From: Chaenocephalus aceratus
Taxonomy: Eukaryota; Chordata; Actinopteri; Perciformes; Channichthyidae
Direction of reading: 5' to 3'
Assembly: GCA_023974075.1 (NCBI GenBank)
Contig: CM043788.1
Span: forward strand, 14,040,188 to 14,104,187
DNA: 64,000 nt
Made by a program: the position numbers and the translations under genes. Below, piece by piece: positions 9,873-22,490 of this stretch. How positions within the stretch are numbered: the first letter of the stretch is position 1; each line of letters opens with the position of its first letter. The notes under the pieces were generated by a model that saw only the letters and a program-made list of their open reading frames with translations, searched no databases and was not told the origin of the DNA.

Positions 9873-9911
9873 ATGGGCATGCGAGAGGTAAATCTGTCCT
9901 CCCATTAGGAG

Positions 9912-11090
9912 ATGTGTTTCCTCTCAGCAGAGATTCAGGCTCTGGTGCAGAAACAGGCTGTGTCTGTTGTGCACCCTCAGCACAGAGAAAAGGGTCTTTA
10001 TTCCATGTACTTCCTGGTTCTCAGGAGGACAGGGGAATTCAGACCTATTCTAGATCTCCGCGGCCTGAATCGCCACATTTCCTGCAGGAAATTCCGCATG
10101 TTAACTACAGTATATGAAACAGTTACTGGGGCTTGTGCAGCCAGGCGATTGGTTCACCACCATCGACCTGAAAGACGCGTACTTTCATGTATAAATTGCT
10201 CCAGAGCACAGTGTCTGCGTTTTGCCTTCCAGGGGATAGCCATACGAGTACAACAGGCTGCCGTTCGGCTATTCCCTATCCCCACGCACATTCAGCAAAT
10301 GTGTGGCCACAGCGCTTCAACTGCTGTGCGCCCACGGCATGAGAGTTTTCTTTTACTAGACGACCTCATAGTCATGGCTGGGTCCCGGGAACAGGCAATG
10401 TTTTGCACAGCACAATTGATCACACACCTAACCAAATTAGGCTTTGCGGTCAATTGAAAAAAGAGCACCCCCATACCTCACCAACAGGCGTTGTAGCTGG
10501 GAGTGGTGCTCGATGCAGGCGTGCTACGCGCCACCCTGTCAGAGAGCAGAAGTGCGTCCCTTCTCCGGGCGGTTCACAGGCTGCGACAGGGGGCGACAGT
10601 GACAGCTTTAACTGTCATGCAGACTTTGAGTCTCATGGCGGCTGCTCACATTGTGGTCCCGCTGGGGTTACTGCATATGCGCCGCCTGCAGAGGTGGTTC
10701 TCCAGCCTGCGTTTGGATCCCAAGAGGCACAAACGGCGGCTTGTGACCATCCCCCCCTCAGTGGAGGGCAACCTCCGGTTTTGGGGGTCCCCGGATCACT
10801 GTGGTTATGGGCTTCAGAGGCGGTGTTAGCCCTGAGAGCCCTCCATATCCCGGGACTGGAGAACAGGGGGGCCGACCTCATGTCGAGGGGCCCAGATCTG
10901 CTTCACCCGGAGGTGGTGAAGCAGATCTGGGCCCAGTTCGGGAGAGCGGAAGTGGATCTGTTCGCCAGCCGGTGCAACAACCACTGTGCCCTGTGGTTCT
11001 CCATGGCCCTGAGCGACGACCCGCCCCTTGGGGGTGGACGCATTTGCACACGAGCCATGGCCAAGGAAGCTGCTATACGCCTTTCCACCG
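9912..11090 (+). pseudogene. DIRS1-like reverse transcriptase/RNase H, degenerate
   Basis: From 9912 the frame gives AEIQALVQKQAVSVVHP, then FRPILDLRGLNRHIS, the typical DIRS RT start. Some 100 residues later comes FLLLDDLIVMAGS, the YxDD-type active-site box with Leu in place of Tyr, and THLTKLGFAVN. The palm region between them is in several frames. RNase H remnants follow: MQTLSLMAAAHIVVPLGLLH in one frame, then LRALHIPGLENRGADLMSRG and AEVDLFASRCNNHCALWFS in another. The central RNase H catalytic block (expected TDAS...GWGA) is largely missing near 10800-10830. It would have copied the element's RNA into cDNA; this copy cannot. Confidence 0.75.
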
Positions 11091-11332
11091 CTACGTCTCA
11101 TTCTCCCTCTCCTGGGGAGAGTGAGGCGAGAACGTCTGTCAGTCATCCAGTGGCTCCGGACCGCGTCGGGGCGCCGTGGTACTCAGAGATGACACAGATG
11201 AAGGTGGGCCAGCCCTGGTCGGTTCCCCAGTTCTGGGGGGCGATGTCTCAAGAGGCAGGTGCAATCGGGGCGTTACCCACTCTCGGCCAACCTCTCCAGG
11301 CTTGGCTCCTGAGAGGGACAGGCTGAGACAGG

Positions 11333-12433
11333 GTGGATTGTCTCACAGTGTTATTCAGTCTATCCAGGCAGCTAGAGATGGATCCACCACAGCCTGTCAG
11401 GCCGAGGTGGCTAGGATTCCAGCGATGGTGTGAGGAGAGGAGAATAGAGCCCCTATCTTGTGAGTTAGGCTCTATTTGTTTCCTTCTTACAGTTACTGGT
11501 GGACAGAGGGCTTGCGCATTACACAGTGAAAGTGTATGCAGCAGCCATCTCGTCCTGCCATGAGGGATTTGGCGACAGGTCAGCCTTTAGTCAACCACTG
11601 ATGTCACGGTTTTTACAGGGGGTCAGGAGGCTGTGCCCAGTAGTGCACGCCTCCACCCCGCAGTGGGACCTGCCCCTAGTGCTCGGAGCTCTGGTCTTAG
11701 AACCATTTGAGCCTCTGGAGCTCTCCTCCCTAAAAGCACTGTCGTGGAAGACAGCTTTGCTTCTTGGCTTAACGTCAGCCAAGTGTCCGAGTTAACCGCT
11801 CTCTCGGTGCACCCGAGCTGTTTACTGATTCGGGGTGACCGGAGCGGCGCGACACTCAGACCGAACCCCTCCTTTGTGCCCAAGAGCCTAAGGAGTGCGT
11901 TCAGGTCGAGGGCTATTCAGTTAGGGGGTTTTAGTCGTCCCCCCCATGGTCGGGACAGGGAAGCTAAACTGCACCTCCTCTGCTCGGTGCGTGCGCTAGC
12001 ATGTTATGTGGAGCTCACGGCTGCCCTTAGACGCACCGAACAGCTGTTTGTGTGCTTCGGGGGCGGGGTGATCGGGAAAACTCTGTCCAAGAAACGCCTG
12101 GCAGGCTGGCTCTGCGAGTGCATTGCACATGCCTACGGACAGGCAGGGAGAGCCTGCCCCATGGGGATTCGTGCGCACTCCACACGGGCTGTAGCTGTGT
12201 CAACAGCCTTATTCAACGGTGTGAGTGTGGAGGATATATGCACAGCGGCGTCTTGGTCGACGCCAGGCCCCTTCATAAGGTTTTATCTCTTGGACATGTC
12301 TGGCTCTTTCTCCTCGTCTGTGCTTGCTGGGGCAACACAGGATTTGGGGCATCACGTCCTCCCCGGACGTGATGCGCCGTCGCCTTTCCCGGGCCCTCTG
12401 AGGGTCCCGGGATGGGCGAGGGCAGTGGTGTAG
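11333..12433 (+). pseudogene. DIRS1-like tyrosine recombinase, frameshifted
   Basis: The N-terminal SAM-like domain begins with WLGFQRWCEERRIEPLS and continues one frame over with YTVKVYAAAISSCHEG. The catalytic domain follows: LSWKTALLLGLTSAK, then after a frame change SELTALSVHPSC, SEQ-like EQLFVCFGG, then GIRAHSTRAVAVSTALF (the HxxR box as HSTR), AASWSTPGPF and FIRFYLLDM, with Tyr as likely nucleophile. The first catalytic Arg, expected directly after LTSAK, is missing because of a small deletion at about 11780 that also shifts the frame. The enzyme would recombine circular cDNA into the genome. Without that Arg and with at least two frame breaks it is inactive. Confidence 0.75.
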
Positions 12434-13038
12434 CTGTGGGTGGCCCACCCGGGCCCACCCACATGCACGTCTGGCCCACCCACAGCCAATCAGCGCTTCA
12501 TAGCGCAGAACCAGGAAGCCCAGAAGGAAGTGCCACAAACTGCAGTTCATCTAGTGGCCGACAGGGGATGGATGCAAAAAGGAGCAATTCCCATAGACCC
12601 CCATGTTAAAATGCCCATCTTTACAGCAGAAATAAACATGTTTCTAGCCTGGATCCAATAAAACGTATTCTGGATATAGTTAGATTCCACCTTCATGATA
12701 ATGGAATAGGGAGTGCATTTTTTTACCGTGAGTTTTTATAGTAAGTAAAGTAACTTTTGCCGTGAGTGAATGAAAGTATTATTTCTTCTTGAGGTCTGCA
12801 GTTTAGCGTGTACACATTTGCTGAATATGAAAACACTCAGTGTGTGCCCACTGTGCGACTGTCAAGGATAAACAACCTGTGCCCCCGATATATGTTGTAT
12901 GTATTATTGCTACACAAACATTACATTGCAGTTTAAGTGTCGCCAACTCCGTTTAAGAGATCTATCCCCCGTCTGTGTGCGAGGGGGCGGGGCAGTTTAC
13001 ACACACGCAGCTGCTACATGCAGCAACACACACACACG

Positions 13039-13330
13039 GAGGAGATGGAGAGAACGCGCTCTGAGCTGTGGTTAAACTATAGCCGTGTCGATGGGGACAA
13101 TACTCGTTACCAAAAGTGGACTAAGAGTTTAGCATTTAAGGGCGGTAACACGAGCAATGTGTCTAAATATTTAGCAAAAGTGCTCCACATCCAGACGGAG
13201 GAATGCACCGGGTTGGACTGTCTTTCTAGTAGCTCTGTAGCTCCATCCACGAGTAACGTTTCCACGTCAGGTGTTATGTATCAGCAACACACCGAGTTAA
13301 CTACATTATACAAACATGGGTTATTATGGA
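13039..13330 (+). pseudogene. BED-type zinc finger N-terminus of a hAT transposase, degenerate
   Basis: The frame starting MERTRSELWLNYSRVDGDN, followed by WTKSLAFKGGNTSNVSKYL, matches the BED-finger start of hAT transposases. The two expected Cys of the first zinc pair are replaced (Arg and Trp positions), and the last His is displaced, so metal binding is lost. About 60 further residues run until the foldback element interrupts the frame near 13324. It supports hAT identity for the surrounding element; the DNA-binding role would be to recognise the TIRs. Confidence 0.55.
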
Positions 13331-13368
13331 AGCCCATTTCCGCCACTTGAAAAAAATAAAATCCCCAT

Positions 13369-13690
13369 GAAAAGTCATAATTATGAGATAAAAAAGTCAA
13401 AATTATGAGATAAAAAGTCATAATAATGAGATAAAAAGTCATCATTATGAGATAAAAAGTCATAATAATGAGATAAAAAGTCATAGTTATGAGATAACAA
13501 GTCATAATAATGAGATAAGAAAGTCGAAATAATGAGATAGAAAGTCATAATTATGAGATAAGAAAGTCGAAATAATGAGATAGAAAGTCATAATTATGAG
13601 ATAAGAAAGTCGAAATAATGAGATAGAAAGTCATAATTATGAGATAAGAAAGTCGAAATAATGAGATAAAAAGTCATAATTATGAGATAA
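13369..13690. repeat. Subterminal array of palindromic 19-20 bp units (left arm)
   Basis: About 16-17 tandem units of the form AAAGTCATAATTATGAGATA. Their core TCATAATTATGA is itself a perfect palindrome. Variants carry TCGAAATAATGA or TCATAATAATGA. The inverse array lies at 15188-15418. Confidence 0.9.
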
Positions 13691-13898
13691 GAAGTGTGCA
13701 TGCGCTGCAGTGGCGCTGTCTTTAAAGGTCCCTTCATCACCTTGCTGCTCTCCACCATGCAAACAGCATCTATCTAGTCCTAAATAAGCTAACTATTACA
13801 GGTGACTTTTGTAAATGTTAGATGTTACATATAGCCTATATTGCAGCTAAACTACAACAATGCAGTTCATAGCTTTGACATTACCTGTTATGAACTAT

Positions 13899-14852
13899 CA
13901 ATCAATCAATCAATCAATGTTTATTTATATAGCCCAATATCACAAATGTTACATTTGTCTCAGTGGTCTTCACAGTGTGTACAGAATATCAGTATGACAA
14001 TACGACACCCTCTGTCCTTAGACCCTCACATCGTACAAGGAAAAACTTCCAAAGAAAACCCAGTTTAAAGGGAAAAATGGGAGAAACCTCAGGGAGAGCA
14101 ACAGAGGAGGGATCCCTCTCCCAGGACGGACAGACGTGCAATAGATGCCGTGTGTAAATTGAAAAGATAATACATTTGCAACATAGGTAGTCCAGATGTT
14201 TGGAAATGCATGTGTGTATAATAGGAAGATGAATCCACGAGGATATCCATCCAGGACCTATGATCCAGGACCACAGCCACGACTCAAGATCCAGCGCTCG
14301 CGATCCAGGACACAGGACCGCAGGATCATCCATGACTCCGGATCCCGGCGTATATAGACACCAAAAAGAAGGACATTTGGGGAAGCTGGGTTAATCGGAA
14401 CATGAGAGTACACGGGTATAGACAGAGAGAAGGAAGAAGTAAGATGTCCCCCGACAAACTAAGCCTATATCAGCAAAACTAGGGGCTGAATCTAATCAGC
14501 CCTAACTATAAGCTTTATCAAAATGGAAGGTCTTAAGCGCACTCTTAAAAACGGATAGGGTGTCTGCCGCCCGAACACAAACTGGAAGCTGATTCCACAA
14601 ATGTGGAGCTTGATAAGAAAAGGCTCTGGCTCCCATTGTACTTTTAGAGATTCTAGGAACAACCAACAACCCTGCATTCTTGGAACGCAATGCCCTAGTA
14701 GGACAGTAGGGTATAATGAGTTCTTTAAGGTAAGATGGCGCCTGCCCATTAAGGGCTTTGTAGGCGAGAAGAAGAATTTTAAATTCTATCCTGTGTTCTA
14801 TAGGGAGCCAGTGTAAGGCAGCCAGAACAGGAGTAATGTGGTCCCTTTTCCT
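13899..14852 (-). mobile_element. L2/CR1-type LINE 3' fragment
   Basis: The minus strand encodes the common C-terminal end of fish L2-like ORF2 (GARAFSYQAPHLWNQLP, then VFKSALKTFHFDKAYS) at about 14690-14502. A long 3' UTR follows, ending in an ATCA/TGAT short tandem repeat at 13899-13918, as L2 termini do. AACTAT at 13893-13898 and 14853-14858 is a candidate target duplication. The fragment interrupts the left arm of the foldback element; the arm continues on both sides. It is strongly 5'-truncated. Confidence 0.75.
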
Positions 14853-15187
14853 AACTATAATATATATGCCTATAGTTTTGTGGTAACGTTCACGCCACTA
14901 ATGACAATAGTGTAGGCATACTGCTGCTGTGAGTTGCTCTAACTCTAACCCGTGAACGTTACCACAAAACTATAGGCATATATATTATATTCATAACAGG
15001 TAATGTCAAAGCTATAAACTGCATTGTTGTAGTTTAGCTGCAATATAGGCTATATGTAACATCTAACATTTACAAAAGTCACCTGTAATAGTTACCTTAT
15101 TTAGGACTAGATGCCGTTTGCATGGTGGAGAGCAGCAAGGTGATGAAGGGACCTTTGAAGACAGCGCCACTGCAGCGCATGCGCACT

Positions 15188-15418
15188 TCTTATCTCATAA
15201 TTATGACTTTTATCTCATTATTATGACTTTTTATCTCATAATTATGACTTTTTATCTCATAATTTCGACTTTCTTATCTCATTATGACTTTTTATCTCAT
15301 AATTATGACTTTTATCTCATTATTCGACTTTCTTATCTCATAATTATGACTTTTTATCTCATTATTATGACTTTTTATCTCATTATTTCGACCTTTTTAT
15401 CTCATAATTATGACTTTT
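15188..15418. repeat. Subterminal array of palindromic units (right arm)
   Basis: Inverse of the 13369-13690 array, with about 12 units of TTATCTCATAATTATGACTT. The copy number differs between the arms. Confidence 0.9.
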
Positions 15419-15710
15419 CATGGGGATTTTATTTTTTTCAAGTGGCGGAAATGGGCTTCCATAGGTTAATGATTAGAGGTAACTGAGTTATTTATTTTGT
15501 TAAAGTTTCAGCTATTCTGTTTACAGTTCTGTCATCACATTATTTAATACGATTTGTTAATACATTGTTGTTTCTTTTGATGTGAAATATTATGTATTTA
15601 ATTTAAATAAAAAGCAATGTTAGTTTTGTTCACAATTTGTTTATTTAGTTGACCTTATTTTTTTCTCCAAAATAACCGATAAAAGTAATGTTAAAGGACC
15701 GGATCGATAA

Positions 15711-16690
15711 GACATAGACATAGACATACTTTGTCATTTCAAGAAGACACAGAGTGTACTATTAAAACGAAATTTCGTTGTACTGGCTGCAGGAACAGGA
15801 CAATATAAAAACTTGCTAAAATTGTACATATAAATAAATAATAGTGACGTGGTGCTGATAAAATTAAAGATAAAGTGTGCATTTAAAATATAAAGACTTA
15901 CTATACATATAAATAAAATAGACATACTATATAACAAATATGTGCTCTTTACATAATAATGTAATCTTTATGTTACTGGTCTACTTGCTGTTCAGCAGTC
16001 TGATGGGTTGGGGGAAAAAGCTATTGCAGAATCTGCTGTTCTGCTCTTAATGCTGCGGAACCTCTTGCCGGAGGGCAGCAGGGAGAACAGAGCATGGTGA
16101 GGATGAGTGGGGTCTTTACAAATGTTCTGGGCTTTTGTCAGGCAGCATTTCCGAGCGGTGTCTCTGATGGGAGGGAGAGAAACTCCGATGATCTTCTCTG
16201 CTGTCCTGACCACTCTCTGCAGAAACTTCCAGTCTTTGGCGTTGCAGTCTCTCGACCAGATGGAGATGCCGTTGGTCAGCACGCTCTCTAGGTTCCTCTG
16301 TAGAACGTGGTGAGGATGGGAGGGGGGAGCTGTGCAGGAAGTGTAGGCGCTGCTGTGTCTTCTTAAATAGTGATGTAGTGTGAGTGGACCAGGTCAGACT
16401 GCTTGTGATATGCACCCCCAGGAACTTGGTGCTGTCTGTAGTCTTCACTGCTGTGCCGTTGATGTGGAGTGGTGGGTGACAGTGCTTTTTGTTCCTGAAG
16501 TCGACAATAATCTCTTTTGTTTTATCGACATTCAGGATCAGGTTGTCGGTGTTACACCAGTCTGTCAGATGTTTCACCTCCTCCCTGTAGGCCTGTTGGT
16601 TGTTGTCCCTGATGAGTCCCACCACTGTTGTATCGTCCGCGTACTTTATGATGTGGTTGGTACTGAACCTGGAGCATAAGCATAAGCGCT
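15711..16690 (-). mobile_element. Rex1-like LINE, 5'-truncated
   Basis: The minus strand has the end of a Rex1/Babar-type ORF2: GLIRDNNQQAYREEVKHL, LNVDKTKEIIVDFRNKK and KFLGVHITSSLTWS (about 16625-16370). A later frame gives the C-terminal HHALFSLLPSGKRFRSI region (16092-16045). An 8-bp ATCGATAA flanks it on both sides (15703-15710 and 16691-16698), a clear target duplication. It is inserted in the hAT element. Frameshifts near 16290-16330 show that it is inactive. Confidence 0.85.
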
Positions 16691-16950
16691 ATCGATAAAA
16701 GTAGTAGTACCGTTAAAGCCTTAACGATACCCATCCCTATGTGGATGTCAGTTTTACACACATTCTGAGGCCGCCGTACCTATGTTTTTTGTTTTCACTG
16801 CTAATTTATGCTTATGTTCTATTAGTGCATTAAAAAATCATTAATGAAGTTTCAGCTCAGACCCCACGCTTAATATGTCTCCCCCTGGCCCACCTACATT
16901 TCTCCAGGCCCACCCACACAATAATTCCTGGCTATGCCACTGGGCGAGGG

Positions 16951-17729
16951 GCGCGCTGGGCCCTTACAGGGCTACCCCAGGGCTACCCCCCTCCTGCCTC
17001 TCGGCAGGAGGAGAGCAGCCCTCCACACTTTAGTCCACACACACTCTGCACGGGGTCAGTGTCTGAGTGTGGGGCATGGGCACTGGCGCTCTCCCTGTGA
17101 TCCTTAGGGATTCAGGGAGGCAGGCGTGTAGTAAGCCCATTCGGGGCCGAGGGGGCTCTCCCCATCCGTCTATGGGCGGGGAGGGGGGGGGGGGTCCCCC
17201 AGCACTGTTTTTTTAGCACACTTTCTGCGAGGTAAGCGCAGCAGGGTGTGCTCTGTCAGCCACAGCCCAGATTTCTCCTCGGTCACAACCGGGTTAATTA
17301 AAGGAGAATGTGGGGCAGCAGCAGCTGACCAGAAAAGCCGGTCAGGGGCAGTAGGGTGGAATGTTGTTGTTGGACGACAGTACGTGTATAAATCAGGGCT
17401 CCACCCACTGTACCCATAGAGTCCAGTAGAGGGCGGAGCCTGTAAGAGATATAACGTTGGGTTACGTATTGTAACCCTAGGAATATTAGCACAGGCGGAG
17501 CCCTCTACTCAGGGCACTGTCTGTCCTATTCCGCTCGCTGAAGAGAGGTGTAGGATGATAGTTAGGAGGCGAGGCCTCCTTTTATACGGTGTGATGCGCC
17601 AAGGCCGGCTACGTCTATATAAGTCTCAGTGGTAGAATGCTCGCAGGGTAAGGTAGTACCCATAGAGTCCAGTAGAGGGCTCCGCCTGTGCTAATATAAC
17701 AAGGGTTACAATACGTAATCCAACGTTTT
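16951..17729 (+). repeat. DIRS 3' region with terminal inverted repeat and internal complementary region
   Basis: After the hAT insertion the GC-rich DIRS sequence resumes. At 17452-17510 AACGTTGGGTTACGTATTGT and GCACAGGCGGAGCCCTCTAC are repeated inverted at about 17671-17728. ACCCATAGAGTCCAGTAGAG occurs directly at about 17416 and 17660. Such terminal plus internal complementary repeats are how DIRS elements form circular intermediates. A perfect 9-bp stem hairpin (CCTCCTGCC/GGCAGGAGG, 4-nt loop) lies at about 16991-17013. Confidence 0.75.
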
Positions 17730-20517
17730 CATGTATTTAGCATATAAATAGAAAACAAACATTGAACCATTGGCCGTGGTCATATTATTTTCGAGGAATG
17801 GCGCTCAGCACTCTTTTATAAGCCAAAAATATATCTCTTTACAGAAGTGGCCCAACAGTACTAAAATAATCGGAGAGTAGATATTACATGTATTTATAGG
17901 TAAAAGTGAACACCTTGCAAACACTGAGCAAGATCCACCAACCGATGATTGATGGGTTGAACCAAAATTAGATAGGAAAGACACAGAGATCTCTATCTGT
18001 AGCCACCATTAATACTAATACTAAGAGATATAAAACAAGACTTCTGGACTCATCAGAAAACAAACAACAAAGGAAAGAAATCTGACATCAAACACGGACT
18101 CATGAGCCCTGAACGAAAAATTAAATGAGCCATGGTTCCTGCCCACTCTTTGTTGGTTGTCCTTTAATCAGGCCAGACAAGATAAACCTGCAGAAAACGA
18201 AAACACAATACATCATTCCAATCCTACCATAACCCTTTCCACTTCCCTTCCCAATAACACTGCATTTGTGGGTATTAAGTGTCATTCTGTTGGCTCTAAC
18301 GGTTAGTTTGATAGTTTCACCAAAATCGACCAATGGGTTCCAGAGAAACGGCAAAAACGCCCATTTCCACCCAAATCACCCCAGAGCTGGAGTTTTTTTT
18401 TGCTAAAACCCTCTAAAAAGGTTACATGTTACTTGTTTTGCATCAATCTTAATACAGGGTACTTATTATATGTTGTACTTTGGATTCCTAAAGCTTTTAG
18501 TCTATCATACCATCATCCAAGGGTAGTATTCACTATAAGTAAAAAAGAATTTTTGGACGGACCCTATAATTTACAGTTTTTTACTATGTTCAATCTGAAT
18601 TTTCTTTAAAATAAAAAACATCTATATTGATTCTGACTCTTCTACATCCAACTCACAGGTTTATCATTACTTTGAGAAAAAAGATTATTAATGTTCCCCT
18701 TTTAGAAGTGTAGTTATGGTCATTTGTTCTGGAAATGTCATTTTCAAGCCTGAGACCTGAAAAACAGGGATGGGGTTCAACAGGTTAAAAAGCAAATCAA
18801 TGCTGACGTTTCATGTCTATCACTAATCATGCTGTGTACCAATAGTTTCATGCAAACATTTCCACATAAATCTGAGAAATCTAGTACATGTTATATTGTA
18901 CAGAACGTATTGGAACGCTAGAACGGTGGAAGTTCTTTGCAATGGGTCAGGGATGACCTTTTCTTTGACAACCATTCTGTATTTCTGCTTTCAAGAATTA
19001 TGCTGTTTTTGATGTGTAATATATTTTTGCAGAAATCTTTCATTTGTGTACCTGCTCTTTAGATGTCTGTGTACATCCTGACTGTGTATCTCTGTATTTC
19101 TGCTTGTCAACACAATGAAGCACATCTCATTGACAAGCAAAGAGCCCTACACAACATTGTGTCAATTAAAGATTTCAATTCGGGAATTATTGGATGTTAA
19201 GGACCAATAAACATAAGGGAAAGGGTGAAGGAGAAGGAATGATGTCACCTCGTAGGCTGGTCTGAAGGACTTCTCTGAGGACATTCAGGCGTGTTTCTGT
19301 CTAATCTGAATACAAGCCCCGAGTGGACGGTACCTAGAATGACACTTGAAAATAAGTATGCACCATATTAAGTAAGAAGGGATGAGGGGTGAAGGGAATA
19401 GAGGAAAAGGGAATGTGAGTAACAATGAGGTAGGAAGGAAAATGTAGGACTGTGTTATGGATAAGCGGTCTTGTTAAAACGTGCCCAAAACCTATGAAGT
19501 AAACTTCATGTGTCAGGGTGTTACTTTTCCGGAAGCTGTTCTTAAGTATTGACTCTCCCCACAATACATCATCCAGTCACAGCTGGTTACACACTGACAC
19601 TAGTGACCTTTCGTCTTGTCGGAGCAACAATCTGCATAACAGTACAATAGAAGACTGCAGGTCTTTCACATAAAGCTTGCTATGTGCAGAATAGGATGGG
19701 ATTATAGCATATTTCCAATATTATGTTTTTGTGAAACAGACCCCTGAAGAAGAACTTGTCAATGCACTCATAGTGGCCACATGAATAATGACCTGAGTAA
19801 AGTAGACTTTAAGATAGAATTAGGAAGTCTGCATATATCTGCATAAGGAGGTCGAGGAGGCTAGAAGCGTTAATAAAACAACCCATTGGCAAAATAGATC
19901 GCTGTTTCCTCCTGTTTCCAACCAGCAGCCAATGTTATTGTTTTCGTGTTAACCATCATCCCTTTTATGGTTAAGAAAAAGGAAAAGGGTTTTTTGATAA
20001 GGATCCGTTGTGTTTTTCTAAAGGAATTGGACAAACAAGTTTTTTTTTATGGAAACGTCAGGAAATAATAAATAAAGTTTATAAAAGGGGGGATGCAGGG
20101 GAGTCAAGTAGCAGTGTATCTTTTGATATCATCACGAAGGAAGTAGGAAATTCTTTAATTCCACCATCATTTTATTAATTTGTGCGCAAACAAAAACAAG
20201 AACATTATGATCTGTGGACATTGCAAAAAGGAAAATGCCATAAAGTCGTTAAAGAAATTACTGTATATTATGGAGTGACAGTGATGTAGTAAAGACAAGA
20301 ATAAGACAGCTATGATGTCAAATATATCCCTAATGATTGAAAGTGTCACACAATAACTTTTATTTTACACTGAGACGAAAAGCAGCGATGAGGTTTTGAG
20401 GTGAAGAGTGATACATCTGTTTTATTGATTTCCGTTTCAGATCCAGAGCCTCACAGTGTCTCTGTGGGCTGTCTGGGGACCTTTGCAGCTGCAAACAGCA
20501 GGAGTCCAACATTAACC

Positions 20518-20688
<171 letters not shown>

Positions 20689-21314
20689 CTGTACATAGCA
20701 ATGCAATTTGAAAGCCAGCACAAATCCATGAAGGAACATATTTGGAGTAACCAAAGGGGGCCATGTCAATGCTCAAAGATGTCTGTAGAAAGCAGATCAT
20801 TTTGTTTCACATTTGACAATTTTTGAAAGATTTGGTCATTATTTTTCTAGAAACACATGTGTGTGACATCTGTGGACAAATACAAAGCCTTTATTTTTGA
20901 GATCAGAATGAAATCCCAAATTCAGCCAGATCTATCTGAACCACTGATTTGGAGGTGAACCTGTAAGTGACCACGCATAAAATGTAAATTATAATCCAGT
21001 ATTTCAAGAATAAGATTCGTCTTTATAGCAACAATTAGTGGCTGTCAGAAGGGTTTAATTTGGGTACTGGACGTTTGTTCCTGCAACATGACAAATACAC
21101 AACAGAAATGCAAATCATACACATCTATGCATTATTTGAAGCTTTGGTCAAGCTCCAGACTGCAGCCGGCAATATAAATTAAGCCCCAACATTAAATAAT
21201 AATATGCAAGCCTAATCCCTGTATTAGAGCACCCCCACTCTCCTATCTGCAGGAAATTCATTGTTGGCAAGACAAAGACTGCCTGTCAGCTATCGACCTC
21301 TGCAAGGTGCCTCC

Positions 21315-21915
<601 letters not shown>

Positions 21916-22490
21916 TGCAAACATGAGCTTGTTTGTGTTATAGCAAGGCAGCATTTACATTGCACCAAAGAAAACCATTGTATTATCATTAATCACCTTA
22001 TCAGCTATCCCAGGCCAGAAAGGGCTACACATATAGCTTTAAACTGATCGTGATTTATTGCTTATAAATGTTAAATGACAGTTGTGTAATGTATTCTTTC
22101 CAAAAACGTATAGCACTTTTTCCTATAAGTGACTTTTGTAACATTTGCAGTGACTTTGGTAGAAAAAAGTGGATTACCAGCTTTTATACAAGCCAATATT
22201 AATACATAAATAAATACATTTAGAGTGATGAAATAAATGTTTTGGACCATTTGATATTTAGGGTTGTATTTTCAGGGGATTTGGTTAGTATTACATGTTT
22301 TAGCTCATATAAACAGGAATTCTCTCAGATAATGTTAATAGTTATATTTTAGAAATACATTTGAAGTGTATTGAGCCCTATTCTAAAGCTTGGTCCATTT
22401 ACTTCTGGAAATATCTTAGTGGTCCTGGTATACAGTATAGCCTCTGGTATTTTGCTGATAATGGTTAGTATATTGATATATACAGACATA

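Larger units (their letters stand above)
13324..15463. mobile_element. Foldback-type element with ~570-600 bp inverted arms
   Basis: The left end (TATGGAAGCCCATTTCCGCC) is repeated inverted at 15437-15463. The arms pair through a subterminal array, a GTGCATGCGCTGCAGTGGCG segment, and on to TATAGGCATATATATT, with only about 57 bp of unpaired centre (about 14896-14950). GGTTA occurs next to both ends (13319-13323 and 15464-15468), a possible 5-bp target duplication. No coding capacity. An L2-type LINE piece is inserted in the left arm. Without it the element is about 1.18 kb. Superfamily unknown. Confidence 0.8.
12423..16942 (+). mobile_element. hAT-type DNA transposon inserted in the DIRS element (8-bp TSD)
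   Basis: The ends are CAGTGGTGTAGC at 12423 and, inverted, GCTATGCCACTG ending at 16942, with GTGGGTGGGCC-type subterminal sequence on both sides. Perfect 8-bp target duplications GGCGAGGG flank it at 12415-12422 and 16943-16950. Short TIRs beginning CAG(T)GG with 8-bp duplications are the hAT signature. It interrupts the DIRS element just after the recombinase stop. Its own contents are a BED-finger relic plus two later insertions (foldback element, Rex1). No transposase catalytic core is left. Confidence 0.9.
9873..17729 (+). mobile_element. DIRS1-like tyrosine-recombinase retrotransposon, 5'-truncated and interrupted
   Basis: The plus-strand order is reverse transcriptase, RNase H remnant, tyrosine recombinase (to 12433), an interrupting hAT insertion (12423-16942), then a GC-rich 3' region ending in inverted and complementary repeats (17405-17729). 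RT plus YR without a protease or integrase, together with terminal inverted repeats and an internal complementary region, defines the DIRS1 lineage. No gag-like ORF and no left inverted repeat are seen, so the 5' end was lost, probably at the junction with the Ngaro-like element. The ORFs carry many frameshifts. Confidence 0.8.

Noticed and set aside
13281..13505. Repetitive MTFYLI-type ORFs, also at 15118-15486
   Set aside because: They translate the palindromic subterminal arrays of the foldback element.
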